Below are positions 33,101 through 41,086 of a DNA stretch of 52,275 nucleotides, in pieces. The stretch lies in the IMG/VR virus record IMGVR_UViG_3300002835_000266, positions 1 to 52,275 of that record. One strand, 5' to 3'. Every line of letters starts with the position of its first letter. Position 1 is the stretch's first letter. This DNA comes from a virus. The translations under genes were made by a program, and so were the position numbers. The notes below the pieces were generated by a model. It ran no database searches, had not been told where the DNA came from, and saw only the letters and a program-made list of their open reading frames with translations.

Positions 33101-33778
33101 GGTTGTTGGGGTTGTTGGGGTTGTTGGTTTCGGATTCAACTGGTTCAGCAGCGTGACCAAATCAGATTGGCCGAGACCACCCTGTTGGCCCTCGTATGTG
33201 GCACCACGGTTGAATGGGTTGTTGATGGCAGCTTGGCGCAGCTCCTCCAAGGTCTTCTCGTTGGAGGAAACAACATTACCTTTTTCGTCGCGGAACGTGG
33301 CACCACCGCCGTAGTTGATGCCGCCCGAGCCGGGACGACGACCCACAGGAGGCGCTGTCAGCATGTTGCTTGTGGCCGTCAGTTTGGGAATTTTGCCTTG
33401 GTAGCCGGTGGGCGTGGAGCCGCTTGGGCGTGATGCCGCTAGCAACCCACCACCAAGAGCGGCCAACTGGGCGGGGTTTGTCAGAATGCCTTTGAGTTGG
33501 TTCCAAAGCGGCGTCCCATAAGAAGCAATAATTTTCTCCATGGCGGCACGCGCCGCTGGAGTCATTGCACCCTGCAGCCAATCCGAGTAAGACTTGCCAC
33601 CAGTAATTTCTTTCAATTCCTGTTCCGGGATAAGGCCCGCTGCCGTGTCTGCATCAGCGCCATCATCGCTCGGCGAAGGGGTGTCGGTTCCGTAGCCGGG
33701 GATTACAACTTCCGTTACCGGGGTCTCGCTCTCGCCGTTATCGCGCAGCTCGCCGTCTTCATCAATGTAAAGCGCCAT
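30131..33778 (-). CDS. Large internal/ejection-type protein (1215 aa)
   Basis: Mosaic of low-complexity and helical regions: acidic N-terminus, a Gly/Ala hydrophobic segment (LAALGGGLLAAS, about 106-117), a PTT repeat (about 219-230), a central region with AAAGGLLPNGF and KYATGGTTMP motifs, Pro/Gly/Gln-rich stretches, and a C-terminal helical part rich in QFNADQAR and GLQGLQTGLQGAQ repeats. This C-terminal pattern is common in podophage internal proteins from environmental phages. Function inferred. AAGGAG precedes the ATG. Confidence 0.7.
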   Translation of the reverse strand: MALYIDEDGELRDNGESETPVTEVVIPGYGTDTPSPSDDGADADTAAGLIPEQELKEITGGKSYSDWLQGAMTPAARAAMEKIIASYGTPLWNQLKGILTNPAQLAALGGGLLAASRPSGSTPTGYQGKIPKLTATSNMLTAPPVGRRPGSGGINYGGGATFRDEKGNVVSSNEKTLEELRQAAINNPFNRGATYEGQQGGLGQSDLVTLLNQLNPKPTTPTTPTTPTTPVVGGGSGGGSGNVVVGGGVPTPGATKPGGSAVSVPGQYGAIARPGYQQTPYTGATKGTPLPDGRILTAQGIYNPKTGDVITPDGYRVNAFGGAVTANKDTLSAEDAELMKGLTFSMDPNKDATPEEVKNYIQWQMTQANPLGQGTLADVYAKQGITDPYNSPIVQQQAQEQLKRQDRRDAMYSATQMGLDPTLAHSPQGYGMWEDPNWMAKQTAGAAATAQRGQQQAAAAPNVTVGGGIAGAAPAPQPAPQPAAPPPDVNDWASSQEGQAAGGINSVYDSINSFLATNPSQEALQGAMQQFGVDESTLNAAKAYGAQNEPVIGAAAGGLLPNGFVIPADVVSHLGNGSSEAGLKLLVSNLGAEPIKGKGDGMSDSIPTTIGGKQEARVANEEAFISPEMVKKIGGGDAKKGAKKLYAMMDRVREERTGTTEQGKQIDPNKFMPGGSVKKYATGGTTMPAGATGSESSLSNWGGDYVTNMLGQGAALANKPYDAYTGPLTAGSSQLQNQAFNMAGNLRTPGSIGQAANTAGGIANLAANMRYTPQTTSFLGTPNRTGLDMAPSYGMGMGMPQQQPYPMGTPSNPIPMPRPGVAPPPTGGPTPPPAGIYNGREPLLADGPRNDYDPQQDNGINYAGGSRDFDESTGTYRSEDGRGMFQTKPMREYGGSQYNPATGAESRDLVKLQPGDPRLQGGMSTLPSNKLPPGFQQEPSTGGGTPLPFGESSEPFMQGDAMTGGVMRPPSQEAGLPGLMQGQQGRQPQQPQASQPVGNIAQQYMNPYLESALRPQMAEMQRAADIARVQDAGRLTQAGAYGGSRQAIMESEGRRNLMGKQSDALAQGYSTAYDKAMQQFNADQARSAQEAQFGATFGLQGLQTGLQGAQTQAQAGALQSQSDLANLRGTLEAGGVQRGIESEGIAADKAQFEEARLNPYKMVQFQQSLLSGLPLAAQSYNIPGASNLQQFAGGATTVQQLLDILSGKTAAPAKN
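33090..33127 (+). repeat. GGGGTTGTT 9-mer tandem repeat, 4 copies
   Basis: Encodes PTT repeats on the - strand within the 1215-aa protein. In-frame, so copy-number change is tolerated. Confidence 0.85.
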
Positions 33779-33779
33779 C

Positions 33780-35276
33780 TCAGCTCCTTAAAAGCCGCGC
33801 AAGTTCGCGGGCTCGTGTAACAGGGTCACCTGCCGGAGGCGCAGACAGGGAAGTTCCAAAAATATCTTCCATCAATTGTACGTCTGCAGAGTTATCCTGA
33901 CCAGATGACACAATCGTTGGTGCGGCTTGCTGTCCGCCGCCCAAAAGGGATGCGAGCTGGTTGATGTCGATGCCCTGCCCCGGCTTGGTTGGAACCTTGG
34001 CCACCCCCGCAGGTGGCTTTGCCGCAGCGCCCGGAGTTTTGGGGGCACCTGCGCCAGCGCTGTTCATGATCTGCTGGCCAGTCAACGGCGTCTTGCTGTT
34101 CTGCATGTAGCTGGTGTCGATCACCGTGCCGTCGGGCAGAGTCCAGTTGCCAGTGTCTGGGTTGTATTGGTAGTCGTCCATGGAACCAATGTTGGTCCCC
34201 GAGGTCTCATTGGTCAGATCGCCAAAACTCAGAGCACCGCCTTCATCCGGCATGAAGTGGCCAGTGATCTCGTCAAAGTACCCCTTGGTGTCCGGGGCAT
34301 AGGTAGGCGGGGCAATATAACCCTCACCACCCGGGGCAAAGTACCCCTCGATCATGTCAGAGCTTTTGGGTCCGTCGAAAGCATCCTTTGGTAAAAAACC
34401 AGCGCCAGCCTTGATGATGGCCGCTGGGTCCTCGCTTTGGAGGGCCGTAACCATGCCAAGTGCCTTGCCGATGTCTTGCGTGGAGAACCCGGCCACCTCA
34501 GAAACACCGGCCAAGTTTGCCCCGCCGAGCGCAGCGCCCAGCAGGTCCTTGCTCTCCAGCGCCTTGAGCACGGTCGCAGCCTGCCGTACGTTGTTGAGTG
34601 TGTTTGCCGTCTCGATACTTGCCCCGAGTTTTCCAGCCAGCGGCACTGCGGCGCTCAGGCCAGACAGCAGCGCCTTTTCCCAATCGCCTTTGGATGCCGC
34701 GTATGCAGCATTGGCCGCAGCGATGTAGGGGCCGACGCCGGGGATAAACGGGGCAACCATGTTGACGGCAGGGCGCAGGAAGTCCTCACGAAACTCCATC
34801 CAATCGCTTTGCTTTGGTGTTGAATAGGCCACAGGCGTGCCATCAGGGGCAAACTGCAACTTGTATTCGTTTTTAAAACCATGGTTAGGCATAGTGACAG
34901 CCGCACCTGTGGGTTTGTGGTACAGCTCGGTGTCCATGTAGGTCTCAGGCCCGTTGTACCCGTCTTGCGTGCGCTCCACTTGCCTCTGGCCAAGGTCGTA
35001 GATCGAGTCGGTGCCGGTCTCTGCCAGCCGGAAGGCAGTATCCCAGACCGTATCAGCTTCCCCAATCTTGCCAGCAGAGGTCGGCACCTTGTATTTCTTT
35101 TTCTGGTCTGCCAACTCTTGGTGAATGGCAATCACCCGATCCGCAAACGACAGTCCTTTTTCGGACTTACCGCCCTCAAGACCGCCGTACGTCTTGCGGA
35201 TGAAGTCGGCAGTGATGTCGCCAGAACGCGCTTGATTGGCGTACTGGGAATATGCGTCGTCCCATGGGTTTGCCAT
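33780..35276 (-). CDS. Putative ejection protein with glycine-zipper-like segment (498 aa)
   Basis: Residues about 170-216 (VNMVAPFIPGVGPYIAAANA, then SGLSAAVPLAG) are Ala/Gly-rich and hydrophobic, as in membrane-penetrating ejection proteins. The C-terminal third is Pro/Gly-rich and ends in a conserved-looking short helix (VTRARELARLLRS). No enzymatic motif. It is one of four consecutive large genes that probably form the internal core. AAGG lies before the ATG. Confidence 0.7.
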   Translation of the reverse strand: MANPWDDAYSQYANQARSGDITADFIRKTYGGLEGGKSEKGLSFADRVIAIHQELADQKKKYKVPTSAGKIGEADTVWDTAFRLAETGTDSIYDLGQRQVERTQDGYNGPETYMDTELYHKPTGAAVTMPNHGFKNEYKLQFAPDGTPVAYSTPKQSDWMEFREDFLRPAVNMVAPFIPGVGPYIAAANAAYAASKGDWEKALLSGLSAAVPLAGKLGASIETANTLNNVRQAATVLKALESKDLLGAALGGANLAGVSEVAGFSTQDIGKALGMVTALQSEDPAAIIKAGAGFLPKDAFDGPKSSDMIEGYFAPGGEGYIAPPTYAPDTKGYFDEITGHFMPDEGGALSFGDLTNETSGTNIGSMDDYQYNPDTGNWTLPDGTVIDTSYMQNSKTPLTGQQIMNSAGAGAPKTPGAAAKPPAGVAKVPTKPGQGIDINQLASLLGGGQQAAPTIVSSGQDNSADVQLMEDIFGTSLSAPPAGDPVTRARELARLLRS

Positions 35277-35277
35277 A

Positions 35278-35532
35278 TCAGACCTTCACTTTCAATACGT
35301 TGGACGCCGTGGTGTCCCGGTATACGTCACCCACGCGCAGATTGGCCACATCCGCCTGCGTTGGAAGCGTGTTGATGTCGATGTTTAAAGCGGCAATGTT
35401 GATTGGTTGCACAGCATTGATCTGCTTGAAGAACAAGTTGAAGATGTTCTGCATCTGGTCCATGAACGCAGTGGTGTACTGCGCTGGCGCGGCGGTTGGC
35501 CGAGGCGGGGTTACGCGACTGAACATGCCCAT
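35278..35532 (-). CDS. Small virion-region protein (84 aa)
   Basis: Pro-rich N-terminus, a helix (QYTTAFMDQMQNIFNLFFKQ) and a beta-rich end (VGDVYRDTTASNVLKVKV). Position between a tail protein and the ejection proteins suggests a minor structural protein. GGAG lies before the ATG. Confidence 0.65.
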   Translation of the reverse strand: MGMFSRVTPPRPTAAPAQYTTAFMDQMQNIFNLFFKQINAVQPINIAALNIDINTLPTQADVANLRVGDVYRDTTASNVLKVKV

Positions 35533-35534
35533 GG

Positions 35535-37445
35535 TTATCTCCGTCCGTCAGGTCTGAGGTCGAGTCGGGGAGCCCCAAGCTGCCACGTTACGCCAAGCCC
35601 ATCGCTCTCCACCTTCACAGACATCTGACGTGCCCGCACCCGGGTGAAAATCTGGCCGGTGAATTCTTCAATCGGCAGAACTGCGGTGCGCGTGATTGGC
35701 CGGTTGTTCTCACCTCCCACCGAAGGAGGCGTGGTGTACCCAGAACCCGAGTTCTTCAGAGGCTGCATGTACATCCGGGCCGTAGGGGACGCGGCGTCAG
35801 ACCCCCGGAAAGTGATGTCCGGCAGGACGCGGTATAGGAACATGAAGTTGTGCCCGTCGTCCAGATCGAATTCAGCGGACGTGATCGTTGCTGCGATTGG
35901 CGTAGGCATGGCCGTGGAGTTGTCGTCCACACCCGACTCATGGTTCACAATGTTGTTCAGGTACGTCGCAGCAATTGGGTAGTCCCGCAGGCCGGAATCC
36001 AGCCATGCCGAGCGGCTCATGTTGCCGTAGTACCAGATGTCTTCAAGGTAGTTGTAGATGACGTACTTGTCCGCTACCAGCGATCCAGCAGAGCAGTAGA
36101 ACCACCAGACCTCGTTGAAACCCTCATTGGTCCCAGCAAACACCTGCGAATACTGGTCTTTGTCCAGATCGGAGAAGATGTACTGGCGCAGATCGCAGCG
36201 CAAGGTTTGGACTCGACCATCGTACTTGTAGAACTTGTCCACGCCCATCCAGAACGTGACGCCAGATGCAATGGTGACTGCGTTCTGGCTGACGATGGAC
36301 GTGTTGTCGCCCAGCAGTGTTGCGCCCCACACAGCCGGTGGTCCAAGGTACTGCAGGGCATACACGGCGTTGTCGGTGAACACAATGATTTCTTGGCGCG
36401 ATTGGATTGCCGTGATGATCTCTGAACCCCGGGATAGCTGCAGGCTACCCGCTTGGTTTGTTGCTGCTGGCGTCCAGTTTGCCGCATCCTCTTGGTCGGA
36501 CCAGCGGATCAACATCGGGTTTTGCGTGGCACTTCCAAGATCGTTGCATCCAAAGCACAGCACGAAGCGACTTACGTCCGAAACCAATATGGTGTTCTGC
36601 ACCGTGGGCACATCCGAAGCGCCGCCCAAGGATGTCAGGTTTACTGCCCGGGTGCCTGTGCCAGCCGAAGAGTCCCAGTAGTAAATGGCTCCGCCTCGTG
36701 GCCCGAAGATCAGGTCTTCGCCAAAGTTGAACTGGCTCCACAGGCGCAGGGTTTCCAAGGACGATGTGCCTGTACCCCATGGGCCAGCGCCCCAGCCGCC
36801 AGCGCCCCAGCCGACCAGCGGGACGGCGTACTCAAAGCCGGTGTTGATCTGGTAAGCGGCAACGACCGAAGCCCCGCCGCCCGGAGAGCCCGACACGTCA
36901 GTGGCGTTGGCCGTAGCCGAGACGGTGATGGTGTAGGAGTTTGCATCCACCACGGTGACTTGGTATTCTGCGTTGAGCACGCCCGCCGTGATGTTGCCGC
37001 CAAGGCCTACTGCCCCGCTGAAGGTCACAAAGTCCCCAGTGAGGCAGCCGTGTGCGGTGTCTGTGACGGTGATGACGCTGGAGCCCAGCGTGGCCACGAA
37101 CGGGTTGTTGTTGATCGTCGGGGAACCGCGCAACGGCGTGATGTCGTAGTACGAGCCGCCGTTTTCAATGTAGAACTTGAGGTTCGTGCCCACGCCCAGC
37201 AGGTTGGCCCCGCCCAGCGTCACCCAGTTCCAAAGCGACCGGCATACACCAAGGAAGGAGTTTGCCGAGATGCGCTCCCAGCCACCGATCTTTTCAGGTG
37301 ATCCAGAACGGAACCGAATCTTGTCGCACTCGTACCAGCCAGCAGAATACGCGCCGTTGACCCCCGTGGGTCCGACATTTTCTGAGAGGTAGCGCGTGTT
37401 TTCGCGGCTTACCCCCGGGCGGAATAGTAATTTTTTGAGTGGCAT
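35535..37445 (-). CDS. Large tail/stabilisation protein, possibly P22 gp10-like (636 aa)
   Basis: Long beta-rich protein starting with a basic N-terminus (PLKKLLFRPGV) typical of phage tail-hub or DNA-stabilisation proteins. It contains a Trp/Gly repeat (GWGAGGWGAGPWG, about 217-229) and many aromatic strands (WWFYC, IWYYG). P22 gp10-like hub is my best guess from position, length and N-terminal pattern; fold was not checked. GAGGTAAC precedes the ATG. Confidence 0.65.
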   Translation of the reverse strand: MPLKKLLFRPGVSRENTRYLSENVGPTGVNGAYSAGWYECDKIRFRSGSPEKIGGWERISANSFLGVCRSLWNWVTLGGANLLGVGTNLKFYIENGGSYYDITPLRGSPTINNNPFVATLGSSVITVTDTAHGCLTGDFVTFSGAVGLGGNITAGVLNAEYQVTVVDANSYTITVSATANATDVSGSPGGGASVVAAYQINTGFEYAVPLVGWGAGGWGAGPWGTGTSSLETLRLWSQFNFGEDLIFGPRGGAIYYWDSSAGTGTRAVNLTSLGGASDVPTVQNTILVSDVSRFVLCFGCNDLGSATQNPMLIRWSDQEDAANWTPAATNQAGSLQLSRGSEIITAIQSRQEIIVFTDNAVYALQYLGPPAVWGATLLGDNTSIVSQNAVTIASGVTFWMGVDKFYKYDGRVQTLRCDLRQYIFSDLDKDQYSQVFAGTNEGFNEVWWFYCSAGSLVADKYVIYNYLEDIWYYGNMSRSAWLDSGLRDYPIAATYLNNIVNHESGVDDNSTAMPTPIAATITSAEFDLDDGHNFMFLYRVLPDITFRGSDAASPTARMYMQPLKNSGSGYTTPPSVGGENNRPITRTAVLPIEEFTGQIFTRVRARQMSVKVESDGLGVTWQLGAPRLDLRPDGRR

Positions 37446-37476
37446 CGGTTACCTCGGCTTTGCGGCATTTTCGCAC

Positions 37477-37992
37477 TTAACTCAGAAACAGCGCAATTTC
37501 AGCTTCCCGGCGCTTGACCAGCCCGGGCAGAACCTTGCCGCCACCCTTGGTCCAAGCCCGGAACGCATCGGCTGCACCCTCCCAGTCACCCCGGTTGGCC
37601 TTCATTCGGATGGTGCTGCGCTGGAGGTTGCCTAGCCCGAAGTTGAAGGAAATAGAGACAAGAGCGTCAAAAGCGCCTTGACGCCCAACCACGCTGGGAA
37701 CAAGACGAAGAACACCCCGTTCAAAAGTTCCGACATCAACTCGGAATAGTTCGTCGATCTCTTCTTTTGTCCAGACACGGTTGTCCTCCGGTTTTAGTGG
37801 GAACTCACTGCGGATCATGGGGATGTCGGCTTTGGTCTTGCCCGGTGGCCGGACCATGGGAAGCCTGATCTGCTCTTGGTACAGGACATGGCCGTAGCCA
37901 ATCGTCCAGATGTGCGCTGGGCAAAGGTAGGGCCGAGAGCGTTTGCCCTCGAACCGGTGCATCAGGTCTTCGCCTGCCTTGCTCAGTTTCAC
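37477..37992 (-). CDS. Endolysin, GH24 lysozyme (171 aa)
   Basis: T4-type lysozyme (muramidase) that cuts peptidoglycan at lysis. E15 in FEG, C24 where T4 has Asp20, and T30 in TIGYGH give the E-8-C-5-T spacing known in active GH24 lysozymes (Cys is an accepted replacement for Asp). Downstream: LVSISFNFGLGNL and GGGKVLPGLVKRREAE, the usual family end. No signal sequence, so export would depend on the holin encoded just upstream (ATGA overlap at 37989). Confidence 0.93.
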   Translation of the reverse strand: MKLSKAGEDLMHRFEGKRSRPYLCPAHIWTIGYGHVLYQEQIRLPMVRPPGKTKADIPMIRSEFPLKPEDNRVWTKEEIDELFRVDVGTFERGVLRLVPSVVGRQGAFDALVSISFNFGLGNLQRSTIRMKANRGDWEGAADAFRAWTKGGGKVLPGLVKRREAEIALFLS

Positions 37993-38495
37993 TTCTTGCT
38001 CCAGCCGCGAGAGCCAAACCAGAAACCGATGATGCCACCAAGCATTGCCATCTCGTCAGCACTGAAGATCAGGTCGGAATAGCGGATCACGTCGTCAATG
38101 CTTTGGATCAGGGTTGGGTGACTCCACAGGTACACCGCCATGAAAGCGTTGATCGCCACCAGCTCCAGAACGAATATGTAGGTCACCATGGGCCGCACGG
38201 TGCCCACAAAGTTAACGACCCATGTACTTGCCCTTGCCAACACCTTTTCATCGTGCGAGAGCGCGGCTTCGGTCATTCGAGCATCGGTCTCCATTTGGAC
38301 CTGTTCGGTACGGATTTCCTCAATCTTTGCTTGGGCGGCAAACCCGGCAGCGGCCATAGCCAACTCGCGCTCGTTCTGCAGCGCCGCCAGCTTCAGCTCG
38401 TGCGCCTGATCGGCCTTGTTCTGGAAGTACTCCAGCAGCTTCGGCAAGCCGGAGATCAGCAGACCCCCAAGTGTTGAAAGAAGTGTAAGCATCAA
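37989..38495 (-). CDS. Holin, 3-TM type (168 aa)
   Basis: Hydrophobic segments near 4-20, 104-124 and 147-161, a charged helix between the first two, and a typical end IIGFWFGSRGWSKK found in 3-TM holins. It should make the membrane pores that release the endolysin encoded directly downstream. Confidence 0.82.
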   Translation of the reverse strand: MMLTLLSTLGGLLISGLPKLLEYFQNKADQAHELKLAALQNERELAMAAAGFAAQAKIEEIRTEQVQMETDARMTEAALSHDEKVLARASTWVVNFVGTVRPMVTYIFVLELVAINAFMAVYLWSHPTLIQSIDDVIRYSDLIFSADEMAMLGGIIGFWFGSRGWSKK

Positions 38496-39109
38496 TTACC
38501 CCTTTTGGTTAGCATGGCGCTGGCGATCTCCAGCATGAATTTTACTTGCTCGATGTCTTTCGGTGGCTCCGCCCAGCCCACCGTGATCTGCCCGACAAAC
38601 CTGTGGCTGTCTGGCGGAACGCTCACCCGGCAGGTAAACGCGACCCCTTTGCCCAGATACCACAGGCCCACCTCAGACTGTGCGTAGCGGTACTCCCCGC
38701 AGGGGGTCTCGTTGGTCATCAGCTTGACCACATCCGAATTGTTGGCAGCATTGTGGCTGAACAGCCCAACGTCGATATCCTCAACGCCCTTGTCCCGACC
38801 ATCCTTGGTGTAGGCCCGGTACAGCACCCGACTGTTGAACAGCGGGTTGACTTTGAACACCGCCACCACTGCAGCGCCCGTTTGCTTAAACAGCATGGCG
38901 CTGGCCTCGTCAGTCCGGCTGGTGTTGATCTCCGGCAGCTTCTTGGACTCCTTGTAGGCGTCGCGCATGAACTCTTGGTTCTGCCACAGGAAGTAGCCAG
39001 CGAAGGCCACCACGCCCATAAGCAGGATCGCGAACAGCTTGAACGGCGAGTCCACATACCCGAGCACTTTGTCTAGGGTTGTGTTGGCGTTCAGCTTGTC
39101 GTCGCTCAT
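38492..39109 (-). CDS. Single-pass membrane protein (205 aa)
   Basis: Transmembrane helix at about 23-42 after a short charged N-terminus; the rest (about 43-205) is probably periplasmic, with two Cys (C in ETPCGEYR and FTCRVS) that could pair. Lies in the lysis region, with ATGA-type overlap with the holin, so a lysis or membrane role is likely. Family not recognised. Confidence 0.65.
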   Translation of the reverse strand: MSDDKLNANTTLDKVLGYVDSPFKLFAILLMGVVAFAGYFLWQNQEFMRDAYKESKKLPEINTSRTDEASAMLFKQTGAAVVAVFKVNPLFNSRVLYRAYTKDGRDKGVEDIDVGLFSHNAANNSDVVKLMTNETPCGEYRYAQSEVGLWYLGKGVAFTCRVSVPPDSHRFVGQITVGWAEPPKDIEQVKFMLEIASAMLTKRGN

Positions 39110-39555
39110 TTTTTGATGTACAGCATGTAAATGATGATGCCGTAAATAAGCAGGCCAGTAAGGATGAGTGAGGCCACGCCAAGCACCAAATACTCAATGA
39201 GCTGGTCCATCTTGGCTTTGCGCAGCTTGATGGCCTTAATTTCGGCCTCTTTGGCTTCCCTGCGCCTACGAGCAGCGGCAGCTTGGAACTTCTGCCAGTC
39301 AGCCCACATGCCCGGACGGCCTGCGTAAACCATGCGTTCACGCAGCTCAACCTCTTGGGCATTCAACTGCTCCAGAGCCATGAACTCTTCGAGGTCAGAG
39401 CCGCCACCCTTTTTATTGGCTTTTTCCTGAATCTTGGCTTTGTTGTCGAAGTAATCAAAGACCCGAGAGCCGAGCTGGTGTAGCTCTTTGCCGTTGGCCA
39501 GCGCACCTTTTATTACTGCGAAGGCTGCATTCGCTGCTGCAATTTCGGCAAGCAT
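39106..39555 (-). CDS. Membrane-anchored helical protein (149 aa)
   Basis: Charged helices (about 30-118, including an RRRREAKEAEIKAIKLRKAK stretch), then a C-terminal hydrophobic segment (about 120-147) ending in LYIKK. Looks like a tail-anchored membrane protein of the lysis cluster; I recall similar short proteins in marine phages. Could play a spanin-like or antiholin role, but this is not shown. Confidence 0.65.
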   Translation of the reverse strand: MLAEIAAANAAFAVIKGALANGKELHQLGSRVFDYFDNKAKIQEKANKKGGGSDLEEFMALEQLNAQEVELRERMVYAGRPGMWADWQKFQAAAARRRREAKEAEIKAIKLRKAKMDQLIEYLVLGVASLILTGLLIYGIIIYMLYIKK

Positions 39556-39654
39556 CTACAAACTCCATACAAGCTGAGCAAAAATTCTTGCGCACCAAAC
39601 CACCAGCCCAATCAGAAGGGCCGCTGCACAGAATGCTACGGCCCAGTCTTTCAT
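39556..39654 (-). CDS. Tiny membrane peptide (32 aa)
   Basis: Fills exactly the gap between two neighbours: its ATG overlaps the lipoprotein stop (ATGA) and its TAG directly precedes the next ATG. Residues 4-20 and the end are hydrophobic (AVAFCAAALLIGLVVWC). The exact fit and membrane character in a lysis cluster argue for a real gene. Confidence 0.6.
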   Translation of the reverse strand: MKDWAVAFCAAALLIGLVVWCARIFAQLVWSL

Positions 39655-40247
39655 GGCACCGTGGCTTGTGTGGTGGTTGTCGTTGTGGTGTTGGTACTGG
39701 TCACCACAGTTGGAGTAGCCGTATTGTCAGTAATACCGCCACCAGCAAGGCGACCACTGTTGCCAGAGTTTGACCCACTGTTTGCCCCTATGCTGTACGA
39801 ACCTGCGCCAATTACACCATTGCCGCCGATGGTTGTCACGTTGGCCGCTGGCGCTTGAATCTGCGAGGCGATGCCCACGAACGCTGCGTTGGTGCTGACA
39901 CCCAGAGCTGTTGCATTGTCAGACTGGCGCATGCCCAAGCTGGTCTGCTTGTTCACGGTATACACCTGTCCGATGGTTGGCAGCAGCAGGCCGGTCCACT
40001 GCATGGCGTAATCAGCCCAGTTCTTGGGAGCGTTGATCTGCGCGTTCTGCTGACCGCCACCCATCTGAAGGGACATCACCGCAGCGACTTTGGCTGTGGT
40101 GTCACCTTGCCGAGCGATGTCAGCAAGGGCTTGGAAACGGGCTGTCTGGGCCGCTGCTTGAGCTTTATGGGCTTCGGCATAGGCTTGGTACTCGGCAGTG
40201 GCGCAGCCTGTCAAGGACAGGGCACAGAGAATGGCGATCAGGCGCAT
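39651..40247 (-). CDS. Putative lipoprotein (198 aa)
   Basis: Signal peptide with lipobox LTGC (C15), so probably lipid-anchored in the envelope. Ala/Gln-rich helical part (about 20-70), then Gly/Ser/Asn- and Thr-rich low complexity up to the end. Too long for a typical Rz1 outer-membrane spanin but located in the lysis cluster, so a spanin-like or envelope role is possible. AGGAGCC precedes the ATG. Confidence 0.75.
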   Translation of the reverse strand: MRLIAILCALSLTGCATAEYQAYAEAHKAQAAAQTARFQALADIARQGDTTAKVAAVMSLQMGGGQQNAQINAPKNWADYAMQWTGLLLPTIGQVYTVNKQTSLGMRQSDNATALGVSTNAAFVGIASQIQAPAANVTTIGGNGVIGAGSYSIGANSGSNSGNSGRLAGGGITDNTATPTVVTSTNTTTTTTTQATVP

Positions 40248-40255
40248 GATGGCTC

Positions 40256-40726
40256 CTACAAAATGTGTGACAAAGCTGCTACCGGCACCAATGCGCCGAA
40301 CGAGCAGATAATACGCTCGCCACCAGAAATTGGCGTGCTCCCATGACGTTCAAGACTTGCCAGACAAAGCCAAAGATCGCCCTCTTCGACTGGCACAACA
40401 ACCCCATCCAAAATCGGATCGCCGCCCGCTGCGGGTTTTTTGACCATCCAGTTACAGCGAGTATGCACATACCCAACAGGAGCACCGTCTTTATGGGTGT
40501 GCGTTGCCGCGCCATCCAAATAGTGGTTGCCAATAAAGTTCCTGAACTGCGGTTCGCGCATAGTTTCCGTTATGCCAAACGCCGCAAATGCCTCATCTCG
40601 GAATGGGGCGTCTTCATAACTCATAAAGCGCCTGCCAAAACTGTTGTCGCGGTACACCCCTTCTGGCATATTAAAGCAGTCGGGATGCTTCCAACCCTTG
40701 ATGACTCGCGGGGTTTGCAGCAGCAC
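40256..40726 (-). CDS. 2-oxoglutarate/Fe(II) oxygenase-like protein (156 aa)
   Basis: Double-stranded beta-helix fold with H78-x-D80 (THTHKD), H128 (ERHGST) and R138 (GGERI); the His-x10-Arg spacing and the two-His/one-Asp triad match Fe(II)/2OG dioxygenases. Substrate unknown: hydroxylation of a virion protein or of DNA bases are options. GTG start with GGAGA upstream. Directly follows a cupin-type gene. Confidence 0.7.
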   Translation of the reverse strand: MLLQTPRVIKGWKHPDCFNMPEGVYRDNSFGRRFMSYEDAPFRDEAFAAFGITETMREPQFRNFIGNHYLDGAATHTHKDGAPVGYVHTRCNWMVKKPAAGGDPILDGVVVPVEEGDLWLCLASLERHGSTPISGGERIICSFGALVPVAALSHIL

Positions 40727-40727
40727 T

Positions 40728-41084
40728 TTAGGTCTCCGTGGCGCGGCTTGCGAACACTTGCTCGGCTCCGGCGGGGATCATGTCCTCCGAAACCGTATCG
40801 CCACCATGCTCTGCACTGTCAGCGGTGTGCAAGCAAACGCAAACGGTTCCGGCTTCTTGACCTACCAATTCATGTTCCAACTCTGCTGCAATCCAGATGA
40901 GCTGCGGGGCTTTAAACACAGTCTCTTTGCCGCGACACCGCACCAAAACCGAGCCGTGCGCTACCAGCGTTGCATGATCATACTGGTGGGTATGCCCCAA
41001 CTCAATGTCCCCCACATTTTGAAAATGCATCATGCGGGTAAAAAGTTTGTGTATGTGCGCAATTCGGATGTTTGGTTGTGCCAT
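40728..41084 (-). CDS. Cupin-like protein (118 aa)
   Basis: Small beta-barrel with HTHQYDH (31-37) and H71 (EHEL), which fit cupin metal-binding positions. Such small cupins may bind a metal or sugar; here, between tail-fibre and lysis genes, a structural or sugar-binding role is plausible. Function inferred only. GGAG before the ATG. Confidence 0.65.
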   Translation of the reverse strand: MAQPNIRIAHIHKLFTRMMHFQNVGDIELGHTHQYDHATLVAHGSVLVRCRGKETVFKAPQLIWIAAELEHELVGQEAGTVCVCLHTADSAEHGGDTVSEDMIPAGAEQVFASRATET

Positions 41085-41086
41085 TT

